A stretch of DNA of 64,000 nt from Mesorhabditis belari (taxonomy: Eukaryota; Nematoda; Chromadorea; Rhabditida; Rhabditidae). The stretch covers positions 1,133,501-1,197,500 of the forward strand of contig CAUEEP010000923.1 of the NCBI GenBank assembly GCA_958450365.1, written 5' to 3'. Shown here piece by piece: positions 10,688 to 21,602 of this stretch. The first letter of the stretch is position 1; the number at the start of each line of letters is the position of its first letter. The notes below the pieces were generated by a model. That model saw nothing but the letters and a program-made list of their open reading frames with translations. It ran no database searches and was not told the origin of the DNA. The position numbers and the translations under genes are program-made.

Positions 10688-13600
10688 CTACTCCTTTTGC
10701 ATCTTTTCCAATTTCGTTAAAACCTTCCAAGGATTTTCGGTCACGCATCTCTCTGATACCTCCAAGGCGCGGACTCGATTTGTTTCTTCCTCAAATATGG
10801 CCAGATAAGTCGGTTGAACGTACTAAAACCATATTATACTATATAAAGATAAAAACTCAAGAATTGCTATTTTTCGCGATTTTGTAAAGAAACTTGACAT
10901 AGTCCAAATTTTCTCAAATTCACTCACCCAAGTGTTACAATCTCGATCTTTGCATAAGATAACAGGGTGATTTTGAGCCAGAAGCGTCCTGTGTGTGCAA
11001 AGAGACGGGTGGGCGGTTTCAGGTCGACCAGCGCTTTTGAGAGCCTGATACGATTTGTATGATTGACCGAAACGCTAATATACCATTATCCATTGTTTTT
11101 CGTCACGCGGCTGGTAGTGAACTAAAACAAAAGCGTTTATCTATTACAAAGCATCATTTACACATTACATTTTATATCACAAAAATAAACCTGCGTTAGC
11201 AGCAACCACACCCAAGCCGGCTTCGCCTTGAAGAGATGCTGTTTGTGGCCAAACTTCTGTCGTTGGTTTCTAGACAAAAGCCTATAAAATATATACTTCA
11301 GCTAACGTACCACGACACAACAACCCCGTAGATGTCTTACAATCGTTATCTCATTCAGTGTAGCAAAGAAGCACCTCTTGCAGAAAAAGAGTAAAGTCGT
11401 GTTGTGAGTTTTCTGCGCATGAAACAACAGTTCCGAATCCTAAATAATTGATTCTGGATTGCAGTTAAGAAGAGAATCCTAACTACATGTGCATACCTTT
11501 CCAAAGACTAGGTTATGCTCCAAGCAAAGCCATGGGATTCCGCCGACTTTCATATTTGCTTGATGAAAATTCCAGTGAGTTTCTGCGCTTCTTACGTTGA
11601 AGGCAACAAAGGAGCACAGTGGACAAACAATTGGAGGACTAAAAGGAGATCGATCAGTTATACGTACAAGGTTACCAGGAAGCGTGGGTAGAAAACATGT
11701 GTCTTTGAAAAAGTGGAAGATGATCGTAAACAGAGGAGCACAGCACGCAAATATAAAAGTCCAGACTTCTGATTAGCGGCATGCCATATTCCTTAAGTGA
11801 TTGCAATACGTTGAAATTATCACCATTATTACTTACAACGTCAACTGTGGTGGTGCTACCGCCATCCAATCGATGTTTAACTGTAATATGATCATCACGT
11901 CCGTTTGCAGTGAAGAACTTTTCTGAGCATCTTGTACATTGATATTTCTTTTCTCTAACGCTAAGCGCACTTACGGGGCGTCCAACAGCGCTAAATTTCT
12001 TTAAATTAAAAAAAGAAAAACTCCTACTTCGTGTCGACTTCTTCAATCATACAATCAGCGTCGTCGCTCGGTGCGCGCACTACTTGTATTTGCTTTGAAA
12101 TGGTTTCTTTTAATCGAGGAACATCCTGTAATTAGGAAATTAAAAGAGCACAGTTCATGAATCCGTTAATTTACATACCCCAAACAAACTAGTGATTTTA
12201 GTTATGGTGTTATTTATGTGAAGGTGCTCACCACAAGTATTATATCGTCATCATCCGCGTCCTTAGCACTTGAAGAATTATCTTTGGCCCCCACATAATT
12301 TGTTTCTTCTCGAATCGGTTCTTGCAATATCGACGTCAAATTGACAGCAACTAAAAATTAAGATAAATGCCGTAAACATTAAAAACCAACTTGACACTCT
12401 TCGTTTCAGAACACTTTGTTCTTCCTCGGTAAGATCTATAATCAATTCGTCCTCTATTTGTCGCGATTCCGTTTGATTTTTGGCTAAAGTTCCGCCAGAT
12501 TCAGTGCGTAACGATGTGCTCTGGATATCATCAGTTGTAACTTAAAAAAACCATAAATTCTATAAGAATTCCAAGGATTACCGTTCTTCGGTTTGGCTAT
12601 AACAATATCCAAATATGACTCCGTCTGAATGGGCGCTGGTTCTTCTCGTGGAGAAGTTGTATCTTCTGGCGTCTTTTCCGTGGTTGTCACATCGTTTGTA
12701 TTAGAATTTGGCTCTGTTGAAATTACTGGATCGTCCTCTGGAAAGGGCGCCTCGGATGCTTTTTCTACCAGCGTTTCTTCGTTGTTTGCAGCTATAAAGA
12801 AAACGTTATGCGCCATGAAGTCTTAATGATTACCAATTCTTGTTTGCTCATTATCTGGATTTGACCGTGTTGCTGGAATGACTTCTTGTGGTTCCAATTC
12901 TTCCGGCAAGTTCTCCTGGATTTCGGTTGCTACTAAACACGATAGTGTTTAAGGTCAACGGAATAGAAAAATATACCATTTATCTCTTCGATCATAGATG
13001 TATCCATAGGCGTTGTTTGCATGGGTTCTTCGGATCTTGCTGCTGATGTAGAGTTTATCTTTTCCTTTAAATTTCCCATTGTTTCATCTAACGATTCAGA
13101 GAGTAAAAGCGTCTAAACTTTCTTCCACTTGCGAAACTCAAAAAAAAAGCGCCCGACCTCGAGTTGGAAAGCCATAGTAGGATTAGAGGTTCCATACGGT
13201 GATTGACGAGATCGACGAGGCAATTTTCCATTAACGAGTCCAAGCGTCTGATCGAATTGCATGCCAAGCGTCAGTCGAACCTTTGAGCTTTCTAAAATGA
13301 AAACATGGTTTCCTGGTTTTTCCCACTCATAAATGTATAAATTAATTAGCAGAATAAAGTTTACCTCCTTTTTCAAGCAAAACATTCGTTCCGATTTGAT
13401 GCCTCGTGGCAAGATGAACTCGAAGTGAAAGCAAAGAGCATCCGTAGAAGCTGCATTGAAAGCAATGATACGCCTGTCTCGCGTTTTGGATTTCATGCAT
13501 ATGTACTGTGAAAACCTTAAATTTCCTGATGTAGATCCAATGAACGAAACTAACTTTTACAGAATCACGCGGATCTTCATTGGGTTGGCAAGTTGTCAGA

Positions 13601-16075
13601 TGATTTGCCAAAGCCATTTCTCCGTGCACAAAGCAGTAGCAAGCCAAGCATAGATACAATCTAAACTAGTAGTTGGATTCCATTCTGGTCGAAACAACAA
13701 ACTTTCCGAGCCTCTCCTCAGCAGACACTTTATTGTGGAAGCTGCTATTTAAAATGACGTCCTCCTGAAATCGTGCGATATGCTCTTTAAGCATCGTTGC
13801 TGCGCGCTCCACTCCACAGAGGAGCCGGATAGCTAAACGCTGTTTATTCTGAATTAGCTATAGTTTGTCCCTACTTTTGAAATCTTTATCGGCCACATTG
13901 CCACCAATTCCGTAAACGCTCAGGTCAACCGACCGCTCGTAGTCTGTATGAGATATTGTTTTTCGGATAAAGGTTCTCTGTGCCGTACTTTGCGTCCATA
14001 CACCGTGTCTAGGAGTCTCTTCGGGTATCCCCTAAACCAATGAATCAGAATTTTATAAATATATGAAATCATTTAGCTTATTTTAATGCTTCAAAATTAA
14101 TAACTTACCAGCTGAGTTCGAAATCGAAATAGTTCCTCTTGTTCCCTCCTCTCTCTTGCTTGCATTCGTTCAATAGTTAGCGACTGCTCACGGTCCGCCT
14201 TAATCACAAAATTTTTGTACGGTAATCAAATTTTACATATTCTTGAGACACTTTTTCAAGATTTTGAGGCATACGAGATCCGTTCATTTCGCATTGCACC
14301 GCTCCATCCCTGAACAAAAACATATTACAATACATTTTATCAAACCACCACAAAAGCGGCGCGGTTGTTGAAAGCCAATCTGCCAACAAAATCGAGTTTT
14401 TCGTGCGCTCATCGCAAATTTGGTAACATTTCAAGAGATGCTCACTAAAATCATATATTAGTTGAATAATAACGTTTTTAACCTTTTATTGATGCCAAAT
14501 GGTAATGGTCTTTTGCATTTATGACATTCTTTTTGCTGAGTGTCAGGATGTTTGTTGATATCCGAAAAATGAGCTACAGCTTCTTCTGGAGAAGTGAATG
14601 GCTCGGTCCCACATTGCAAACAGGAACTCTAAAAGCATATATCGTTGCCTAAATTACTATGTCGAAAACTAACACTGAGTTGCCTTGCAAACGATGGCAC
14701 AGTCTTGAACATAACTTCTGGATTCTTGTTTGGCGTGTGTCCAGCGAAGTTGACTACAATTGTAACGATTCGATTCACCAAATGTTCTTCCTGAACAAAA
14801 GTATGAAAACGGTTGAATCATTTTGAATTGGTGAAACTACATAATCACATACGACAAATTTTTGAAGACTTTCGATTTCACTCGATCGACAACGAAGGTA
14901 CTTTCCGCAATCGGTACAACCCACGAATACTCGAGCTTCCACCATCTCAGGCTAAAAATAAAGATTTTTTTCTAAAGAGTAGTAGAGTTTAAAATAGACC
15001 GGTTGAAGTGACTTTTGTGCGTTTTTCCAGTCTCGAAATTCCTTGCATTCGTGAACATTCAGCAAGTGTGATGTAGTGAAAGCATGTAGACAAAAGTGAC
15101 ATGCATACAACACGGCATGTGGATGTGCTAGCAAATGTACCTAAAAAGTAACTGTTTTTAGATTTTTTGACTGGTACCCAATTGCATAGACATATTTATC
15201 GTTGCAAGCACGTGCACTACCGCGAGAAAACTTACAAGCGTCAATTTTGGCAATTCCTTCCCTTCGTTAAACTCCGAGCCGAAAAAGTCACAGAGTGGAC
15301 AGCTTCCATCGTACAGATTCTAGATAGTAACATCATTTTTTACTAGTTATTGATTTAACACAAAATCACAGTTGAAACAACCTACCAGTTTAGTCATCAA
15401 CATTTTGTGCTCAGTATGGCTTGCAAATACAAGCTCTGATGGATTGCTTCTGCGCGCGTACTTTCCAATTTCTTCCACATCAACCGGAGCCAGTCTGCCT
15501 ATAATTACTTAGAAATTATTCTATACGTTATCGTTTGTAAAACAATTTAAAGAAAAGATGAGTCGTTTGAATCTTTCAATACCTTCTGTCGCCTCCATAC
15601 ATAGTCGTTTTGATGAACTTTTTTGACTGCGGTATTTCAATTCCAGCTCCAACTTTCTTTTGGCAGGTAGCAGATTGTACTAAAAAACACGTAAAGACTA
15701 AAGTATTTTATGAAAAATCGCGCTAAACATCAATTCCCACATTATGACGCAAAAGTCGGAGTGTTTCTTCTTCGCTTCCCTTTTTGTCGCCTTGCATTTC
15801 GTATCGATACCCGTTGTCCATGGTCGTCACTCTTAATAAAAATGTGTACTTGCTAGAACCTTTGAAAAACTTACTTTAATTTGTTTAAAGCTCTTTTATT
15901 TCTCTGCATCTCCGCTACATATTGACAAAATCCCGCTGGCATATTGTATTTCTTTCGTTGTTGCACTTCCTGAAAATTCAAGTGAAAGATATAGAACTCA
16001 AATATTAGCAACCTCTTGTGGCGTTGATGACTGAGCCGCAGTCTCTACCGACTCAGTCTGGACCCGGATAGCCAT
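10688..16075 (-). CDS. multi-C2H2 zinc-finger protein, probable nuclear regulator
   Basis: About 20 exons read in frame from ATG (16075) to TAG (10688-10690). I do not recognise an orthologue with certainty; a LIN-13-like or ADNP-like chromatin protein is conceivable. The N-terminus (MAIRVQTESVETAAQ) leads to a conserved-looking GYRYEMQGDKKGSEEETLRLL block. Zinc-finger-like pairs follow: CPLCDFFG, YACHFCLHAFTTSHLLNVHEC, FVGCTDCGKYLRC, SCLQCGTEPFTSPEEAVAHF, ECHKCKRPLPFG, YHCFQCSFYGCSLLSLRVH. An acidic, Ser/Thr/Glu-rich linker (about 12240-13090) is followed by YQCTRCSEKFF...DHITVKH, FYICVLCSSVYDHLPLFQRH, IVCPLCSFVAF...HWNFH and FFCKRCFFAT. The last exon ends RVRALEVSERCVTENPWKV...KMQKE. Fingers are widely spaced, unlike KRAB-type arrays. 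The start codon lies only about 180 bp from the left ITR of the DIRS element, and the last intron contains sequence resembling a DIRS ITR end (about 10835-10870). Confidence 0.75.
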
Positions 16076-16255
16076 TGTTTCCTAAAAGATTAGATGTAAA
16101 GGGACTAGAATAAAGGACTATTGTTATTTCCCAGGTCAGAAAACAGCACATTAGATTTTGCATTGCCAAATTAGCCAGTCCAACTTTTAATGGCAAATAA
16201 GTGAAACCCGTTATACTTTGACGCTAACAAGCGTTCTCAATGAAAACCGAGATGC

Positions 16256-16465
16256 ATTATACTACACAAGCTTAAAAGCTCAACAATTGCTATTTTCCGC
16301 CGAAAGCCACCGTTATCTCGTTTTAACTCCGTACCTTTAGCAAGTCACCGTTTTCGGTGATTTTCTAAAAGGCACTAGCGGCACCGTAGTGCGTACGCAA
16401 TGCTCCGCGTCGGGATCGCCCTATAAAAGGCGACGCCCTTTCTCATTACCTCACTTTTTTTTTCG
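16256..16465 (+). repeat. left inverted terminal repeat of the DIRS element
   Basis: It begins TATACTACACAAGCTT, includes AAGCTCAACAATTGCTATTT and ends near CATTACCTCACTTTTTTT. It matches 20553-20760 inverted. A TATA-like CTATAAAAGG at about 16421 lies in a GC-rich stretch and may be the element promoter. Confidence 0.88.
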
Positions 16466-16664
16466 AGACAAGCCGTTTTCTCGCCGGTTTTTGAATAGCA
16501 TCGCGGCGCGAACTATTCTCAACCGTTCATCATGTTCTCTTAGAACATCTACTCGTCATTTAAACGTTGGTTTCCTCAGAGGGGTCGACGTTTATACCTT
16601 CATTTCGCTTTAGCAGAACAATTCTTTTTGTTGTGTTTTCTCTTTCGAGCGTAAAGCTTTTGGC

Positions 16665-16745
16665 TAATCGGGAATGATTTGCCACGCTCAAGGTGGGGTA
16701 GATTTAGCTTGACGAGCCCTTTGGGTCGTAGCAAATCATTCCCGG
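16665..16745 (+). other. conserved stem-loop before DIRS ORF1
   Basis: GGGAATGATTTGC (about 16669-16682) pairs with GCAAATCATTCCC (about 16730-16742) across a loop of about 50 nt. The copy at 33150-33232 keeps both arms (GGGAATGATTTGC and GCAAACCATTCCC) while the loop differs. It lies just upstream of the ORF1 ATG. Confidence 0.7.
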
Positions 16746-16789
16746 GTGCCACCTTCAAGACCCCATAAAAAATCTTTTTTCTTTAGAGG

Positions 16790-17630
16790 ATGGATACGAC
16801 ATCCACGCCCCGCCCGCGCCGCATTCTCGACAAAATTTGAGGTCGCCAAGATCGCGATCAAGAACTTCCTCGGAGGAAAGCTGTGACCGGTCACCAGCGT
16901 CTCTCTCTCGTTCTCGCTCAACGTCACGAGATAGGCCGATACAGGGTCCCGAAGGTCTACGAAACCGAAAAGAACTTTCCGAAAGCGCCGACTGTGGAAC
17001 TTCAACCGGAACGGTCAATCTTTCCGCTCCCGGACGAGGCGGTGAAACATTTCACCATTCAGGCAGGAGGAAACGGGTGGCGATTATCGGATTTGAAAAC
17101 GTTCCTCGAGAAGGTTCCGTCTCCACAGGGACATCACTTGGCACACACGTCAATCCTGGACCGCCAACTGTAATGAGACGCATAGCCGGGAAGGATGCAA
17201 CTCTCAACAAGCATGGCCAGGACTTTTGACGAAGCCGTTAGAAGTTAGCTTGGTTGCGTCTCAATTAGCAAACACCTACTCTCGCTGGGAAACGAGAAGA
17301 AAGCCGTCAGTTACTTGGACACGGCGGAACACATTCTGGCAGCCCTTTGCTCCCCAGCTCACCTACCTGCAACGAGATAATGTGTTCAAGTAGGTTGATT
17401 GCTGTAAGTAGAGTATCGTTTCTCTTTAGAGCGCTACATCTTAACATCCACAACGTTTTGCCAGAAGCTGCAAAGGGAATCCTGGACGTGAAAGTCCACG
17501 AGGAGTCCACCCGCGGGAATCGTCCGCCACTGTTTGGCCCTAAGCTGATCAAGAAGCTCGAGGAGCGAGGAGGATCAGATTTAGTTTCAAGTGGGTGGCT
17601 TTTAAAAGTCCTTTCATGTCCACTTTTGTA
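16790..17630 (+). pseudogene. DIRS ORF1 (Gag-like), SR-rich, frameshifted
   Basis: The ATG at 16790 opens MDTTSTPRPRR and soon hits TGA. In a second frame an Arg/Ser-rich block follows (RSPRSRSRTSSEES). The original frame then resumes with KVYETEKNF, LQPERSIFPLPDEAVKHF and GWRLSDLKTFLEKVPSP. The related copy at 32.7-33.1 kb carries the SR block and the downstream block in one frame, so the shifts here are lesions. The C-terminal part (about 17330-17620) includes AAKGILDVKVHEEST and FGPKLIKKLEERGG. ORF1 of DIRS elements is presumed to be a nucleic-acid-binding, capsid-like protein; the SR block would fit RNA binding but that is inference. Confidence 0.65.
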
Positions 17631-17655
17631 AAAGTGTAAAAGTAAAAGTCCACTT

Positions 17656-19527
17656 TTGCCTTTAGAATTGAAACGATTACGCACACCAGCAAAGGACACC
17701 CGAGGAGCGTCATCGGGACAATGCCGCATAGAAGGGGGACCTCCCAGCAAGCGTCTTCGCGCGGATCGTCAGGAGCGCCAACCCGCACCGAGGTACAATT
17801 TTAATTTGTTACCTATTGGGGGAAGATTAAAACACTTCCAAGCAGCTTGGAAAGCGCTGACACCCTGCGAATCCCTACTAGAACCAGTACGGGGCTACCG
17901 GCTTAGATTTAATGGACCTCCCCCTGCTTTGACTCCAGCAGACGGCAGCGTAGAACCCAACGCCCAAGTAGAGGCTATTGCGGTAGAAGTTAATCAGCTG
18001 AAAGCCAAGGGCGCAATAGTAGAATGCAAAATTGGTGAACCGATCTTCCTTTCTCGGATTTTTACGGTCCCCAAGCCAGACGGGTCGCTAAGGCCAATTA
18101 TTAATCTGAAGCCTTTAAACAAGCGACTACGACACACCCATTTTAAAATGGATACAGTCCGATCAATAAGCGAGGTAGTTCGCTCAGGAGATTTCCTGCT
18201 GAAACTAGACTTGAAGGATGCATACTTTCACGTACCCATCTGCGAAGAGCACACCCCCTACTTAGCGTTCAAGGTGGGAGCCAAGGCGTACAGGTTCACA
18301 GTACTCCCATTTGGGTTAAACGACAGCCCGCGAGTATTCACCAAGCTGATGAAAGTACCCATCAACTATTTGAGAAGCCAGGGAGTCAGATGCGTAGTCT
18401 ATCTGGATGATATCCTCATAGCTGCCGCGTCTAGAGACGAAGCGATCCTTGATTTGAACTTGACCTCACAAACGCTGATTTCACTAGGGTTTACCATCAA
18501 TTGGGAAAAGTCTTTAACATTCCCCCGACAATCAATTGAGTATCTGGGTCTCTGCGTGTCATCGTTGCCACCTACTCTAGCGATCCCGGTGCAAAAGCGA
18601 GAAGCTCTAACAACCTTAACCAGGGTCACGCTAGCGAGCACAGAGGGGAAAACAAAAACCCACTTACTCGAGACTGTAGTGGGAAAATTCGTGTACTACA
18701 CCCAAGCAATCCCCTGGCTTGCGTTGTTCCTCCATAAGACACAAAGGAAGCTTACGTCCACCATTAGACGCAAAGGCCGTGACTCCTCGCTCCGAATTTC
18801 GGAAGACATGAGAAAAGAGTTACTAGAAGCCTGTGAAACCTTAGGAGACGCAGGGCCGCTATCAATGTTGACGCTATCCCATAATAGAATCATTAGTAGT
18901 GATGCTTCAAAAGCTGACTGGGGAGCCGTGTGCGAGGGACACAGCGCGGGGGGTCGCTGGACTAAAGAGGAAGCTAAGGCTCATATAAATTGTCTTGAAT
19001 TAGAAGCAGTCTTTTTGGGCTTGAAGACCTTTGCTAAGGAGCTTCACAATGCGCACATCCTCTTGGAATTGGACAACACCTCAGCTGTTGCCTACGTAAA
19101 CAGGTGTGGCCGCACCAGAAGTCCGGCTCTATCTCAGATATGGTCTTGGGCTCGAGAAAGGCATTTAACCATCGCAGCCACCCATCGGCCAGGCGCCCAA
19201 AACGTTGAGGCGGATTTCTACTCGCGAAATTTCAAGGATAATCTTGAAATTAACCTATCCGGGGTGGTGACCAATGGGCTGTTTAAAATTTGGGGCGTAC
19301 CCACGGTGGACTTGTTCGCCTCCAGGATAAACGCAAAATTGCCCAAATTCTATTCTCTACATCCAGACCCGGAGGCTTTTCGTGTAGACGCCTTTAGATA
19401 CAAATGGGACCACGAGCTGGCCTACGCTTTTCCGCCCTTTTCGTTAATCGGAAAGGTTTTGGAGAAAGCGGAAAGAGAATCAGCCAATCTAATTTTAGTC
19501 ACCCCAGCATGGACAAACCAACGCTGA
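17656..19527 (+). CDS. DIRS reverse transcriptase and RNase H
   Basis: A 623-codon frame. The RT domain (residues about 110-300) contains FTVPKPDGSLRPIINLKPLN, FLLKLDLKDAYFHVPI, FTVLPFGLNDSPRVFTK and the catalytic YLDDIL. RNase H (about 410-530) shows ISSDASKADWGAV, LELEAVFLGL, LELDNTSAVAYVN and the closing HRPGAQNVEADFYSR. A further block (VDLFASRINAKLPKFYS...AYAFPPFSLI) is typical of DIRS proteins and precedes the end. The TGA at 19525-19527 probably replaced a Trp codon, because the same frame stays open with conserved-looking sequence to about 19690 (PHKGVPLLTDALDNPHPIL, FGLLAWRI). The true start is uncertain; no AUG lies at the frame opening. It overlaps the recombinase ORF, as usual in the family. 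Confidence 0.88.
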   Translation: MPLELKRLRTPAKDTRGASSGQCRIEGGPPSKRLRADRQERQPAPRYNFNLLPIGGRLKHFQAAWKALTPCESLLEPVRGYRLRFNGPPPALTPADGSVEPNAQVEAIAVEVNQLKAKGAIVECKIGEPIFLSRIFTVPKPDGSLRPIINLKPLNKRLRHTHFKMDTVRSISEVVRSGDFLLKLDLKDAYFHVPICEEHTPYLAFKVGAKAYRFTVLPFGLNDSPRVFTKLMKVPINYLRSQGVRCVVYLDDILIAAASRDEAILDLNLTSQTLISLGFTINWEKSLTFPRQSIEYLGLCVSSLPPTLAIPVQKREALTTLTRVTLASTEGKTKTHLLETVVGKFVYYTQAIPWLALFLHKTQRKLTSTIRRKGRDSSLRISEDMRKELLEACETLGDAGPLSMLTLSHNRIISSDASKADWGAVCEGHSAGGRWTKEEAKAHINCLELEAVFLGLKTFAKELHNAHILLELDNTSAVAYVNRCGRTRSPALSQIWSWARERHLTIAATHRPGAQNVEADFYSRNFKDNLEINLSGVVTNGLFKIWGVPTVDLFASRINAKLPKFYSLHPDPEAFRVDAFRYKWDHELAYAFPPFSLIGKVLEKAERESANLILVTPAWTNQR

Positions 19528-20532
19528 CTGGCCGCACGCCTGACCACACAGCCACCACTTACCTTGAAGCCACACAAAGGCGTTCCCCTGTTGACAGACG
19601 CCCTAGACAATCCTCACCCGATCTTGCAGAAAGCGAACTTCGGATTATTGGCTTGGAGGATCTGTCCGCCCATTGGCGAAATCTCGGCCTCTCCACTAGA
19701 GCAGCAAGCTTGCTACTTGAGTCATGGGCTCCGGGTACTGGGAAACAATATGAGTCAGCCCTCAAAGCATGGTCACGATACTGCGACAGAGAGAATAAGA
19801 ACCCCACCATCCCCAGCACGGTAGATCTTATGAATTATTTGAGCTCGATCAATGAAAAAGGATTGTCCTACTCAGCAGTACTCACAGCCAAGGCGGCTAT
19901 CTGTACCTTTTGGGAGATGTTAACGAATCCCGAGGGCAGGCTCAACAGTGAACTACTAACGCGCTTTATGAAAGGAGTTTTCCGGTCGAAGCCCCCCCAT
20001 GCCCAAGTATGCAGTGGTCTGGGACGTAGCGCTAGTGGTCAACAAAATTGTATCCCTGGGACCCAAAAATAAAAACCTGTCCCTAGAAATGCTCACGAAG
20101 AAAACTGTGACGCTGTTGACTATCTGTAGCCCTCAAAGAGTTTCGGAGCTGGCTGCGTTGTCGGTGGAAAACGCTACCTTCTTCCGTGATAGGGTAGTGT
20201 TCGTCCTACCAATGACGAAGAACAGGGGCTCGAGACCGGCTCACGAGATCATCTACAAAGGGTTCCCGGACAACAAAGCACTCTGCCCATTGAGAACACT
20301 CAGGCATTACCTAGACAGAACGGAAGCATTAAGAGGTCAAACGGGGCAAGTGTTGATTGCACTTAGAGTCCCACATCAAGCGGTTACCCCTTCCACAGTG
20401 GCACGCTGGGTTAAAGATTTCCTTGTCTTAAGTGGCGTAGATGAGTCGTTCGGGGCGCACTCGATCAGAGCAGCCACCACCTCTAAAGCAGCCAAGGCAG
20501 ACGTTTCCCTACAAGCGATAACTAGAAATTAG
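19404..20532 (+). pseudogene. DIRS tyrosine recombinase, frameshifted and C-terminally truncated
   Basis: The N-terminal SAM-like region lies in one frame (LSTRAASLLLESWAPGTGKQ, SALKAWSRYC, LMNYLSSINEKGLSYSAVL). The frame changes at a run of seven C near 19992, after which the catalytic part follows (TICSPQRVSELAAL, MTKNRG, GAHSIRAATTSKAAK). The first catalytic Arg and the HxxR-like HSIRAA motif are visible. The sequence stops at QAITRN-TAG, before the expected Trp and the nucleophilic Tyr, and runs directly into the right ITR. The copy at 9.4-10.0 kb lacks this region, so it cannot show the intact end. As read, the enzyme could not cleave DNA. Confidence 0.82.
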
Positions 20533-20552
20533 AAAAGAGATTAGAAAAACAG

Positions 20553-20760
20553 CTCACAAAAAAGTGAGGTAATGAGAAAGGGCGTCGGCTTTTATAGGGC
20601 GATCCCGACGCGGAGCATCGCGTACGCACTACGTGCCGCTAGTGCCTTTTAGAAAATCACCGAAAACGGTGACTTGCTAAAGGTACGGAGTGAAAACGAG
20701 ATAACGGTGGTTTTCGGCGAAAAATAGCAATTGTTGAGCTTTTAAGCTTTGTTTATATAA
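20553..20760 (-). repeat. right inverted terminal repeat of the DIRS element
   Basis: Inverted match to 16256-16465, from AAAAAAGTGAGGTAATGAG to TTGAGCTTTTAAGCTT. The outermost bases (TTGTTTATATAA) differ from the left end and from the copy at 33.5 kb. Confidence 0.88.
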
Positions 20761-21602
20761 TAAATATTATACAAAATATTTCCATATTTCTCGTATAATT
20801 TATATTTTACTTTATGTTTTAGAAAGAAACTCACCAAGGGCGCTTCCCTTTGATTCCGTGAACTCATTACCCACAATTGCTTCTAGATGATGCAATCTAA
20901 AAAGTTCTATAACCAATGATAAATGAAGAGAATAAAATAATGCTCAAAAATTAACAGAGCTACATAGTGGACGTAGAGGCTAAAGAACTGTCACAACTGT
21001 CAGGTGAGAGAGAGCAGAATTTGTTTGATATGGGGCATATTTGAGCAGCTCATGAGTAAGATTCGGGTAAATTCGCTAGGAAGGCCTGTTTCTACTACCC
21101 TATATGTACAGGACACATCACTGTCCGCGAAAATCCGCAACGTGTAAATGAAAATTGAAAAAAAAAGCAGACGCGACAAGCTGTACGTGTTCACAACCAA
21201 TTGCGATCTACAAAAGTCTCTTCCAATTTCTATATCTAGGTTGTTTTTCATTTACAAAACGAGCATGAGACCTACTCAATTGAGTATCTTTTTCGAAACT
21301 ACGCATTGACTCAAGGCGTGGGTTTATTTCATTTTCGGTTGCACTTTCTCAACATTTGTGTTATTTTCTGTTCAACACTAATTCCCTCAGACTTCTCTAA
21401 AAGCAAGTTGCTTTCTTGTTGTCCCTCAGACTTCTCTAAAAGCAAGTTGCTTTTGAGCCTGTTGAACGAGCCTGCTAACTTGCTGAAGGAATGCTTTAAC
21501 GGCAATCTTTACCCCTCGGAAAGTGTTTAAAAAACCTAATGATGTGTTTTCGTTTCTTCTCTATCGACTTTGACCATATTCTATTGTTTTATTTTAGACT
21601 TC
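20761..21602. other. intergenic upstream of the ALY gene, with a direct repeat
   Basis: No gene was identified. A direct repeat of about 31 bp (CCTCAGACTTCTCTAAAAGC and following bases) occurs at about 21386-21416 and 21422-21453. The interval should contain the ALY promoter. Confidence 0.45.

Larger units (their letters stand above)
16256..20760 (+). mobile_element. DIRS-type tyrosine-recombinase retrotransposon with inverted terminal repeats
   Basis: This 4.5 kb element has inverted terminal repeats of about 200 bp and three ORFs in DIRS order: an SR-rich ORF1, reverse transcriptase plus RNase H, and an overlapping tyrosine recombinase. DIRS elements replicate through RNA and a circular intermediate integrated by the recombinase, so they carry no DDE integrase and make no target duplication. 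Many nematode YR elements described are PAT-like with split direct repeats; here the termini are clearly inverted. The copy is recent-looking but damaged: ORF1 has frameshifts, the RT ORF a stop, and the recombinase a frameshift and a truncated end. Related pieces occur at 8.4, 9.3-10.2 and 32.7-33.5 kb. Confidence 0.88.

Noticed and set aside
16736..17018. Minus-strand ORFs over DIRS ORF1
   Set aside because: Antisense of the SR-rich ORF1; the plus-strand reading is supported by the second copy at 32.7-33.1 kb.
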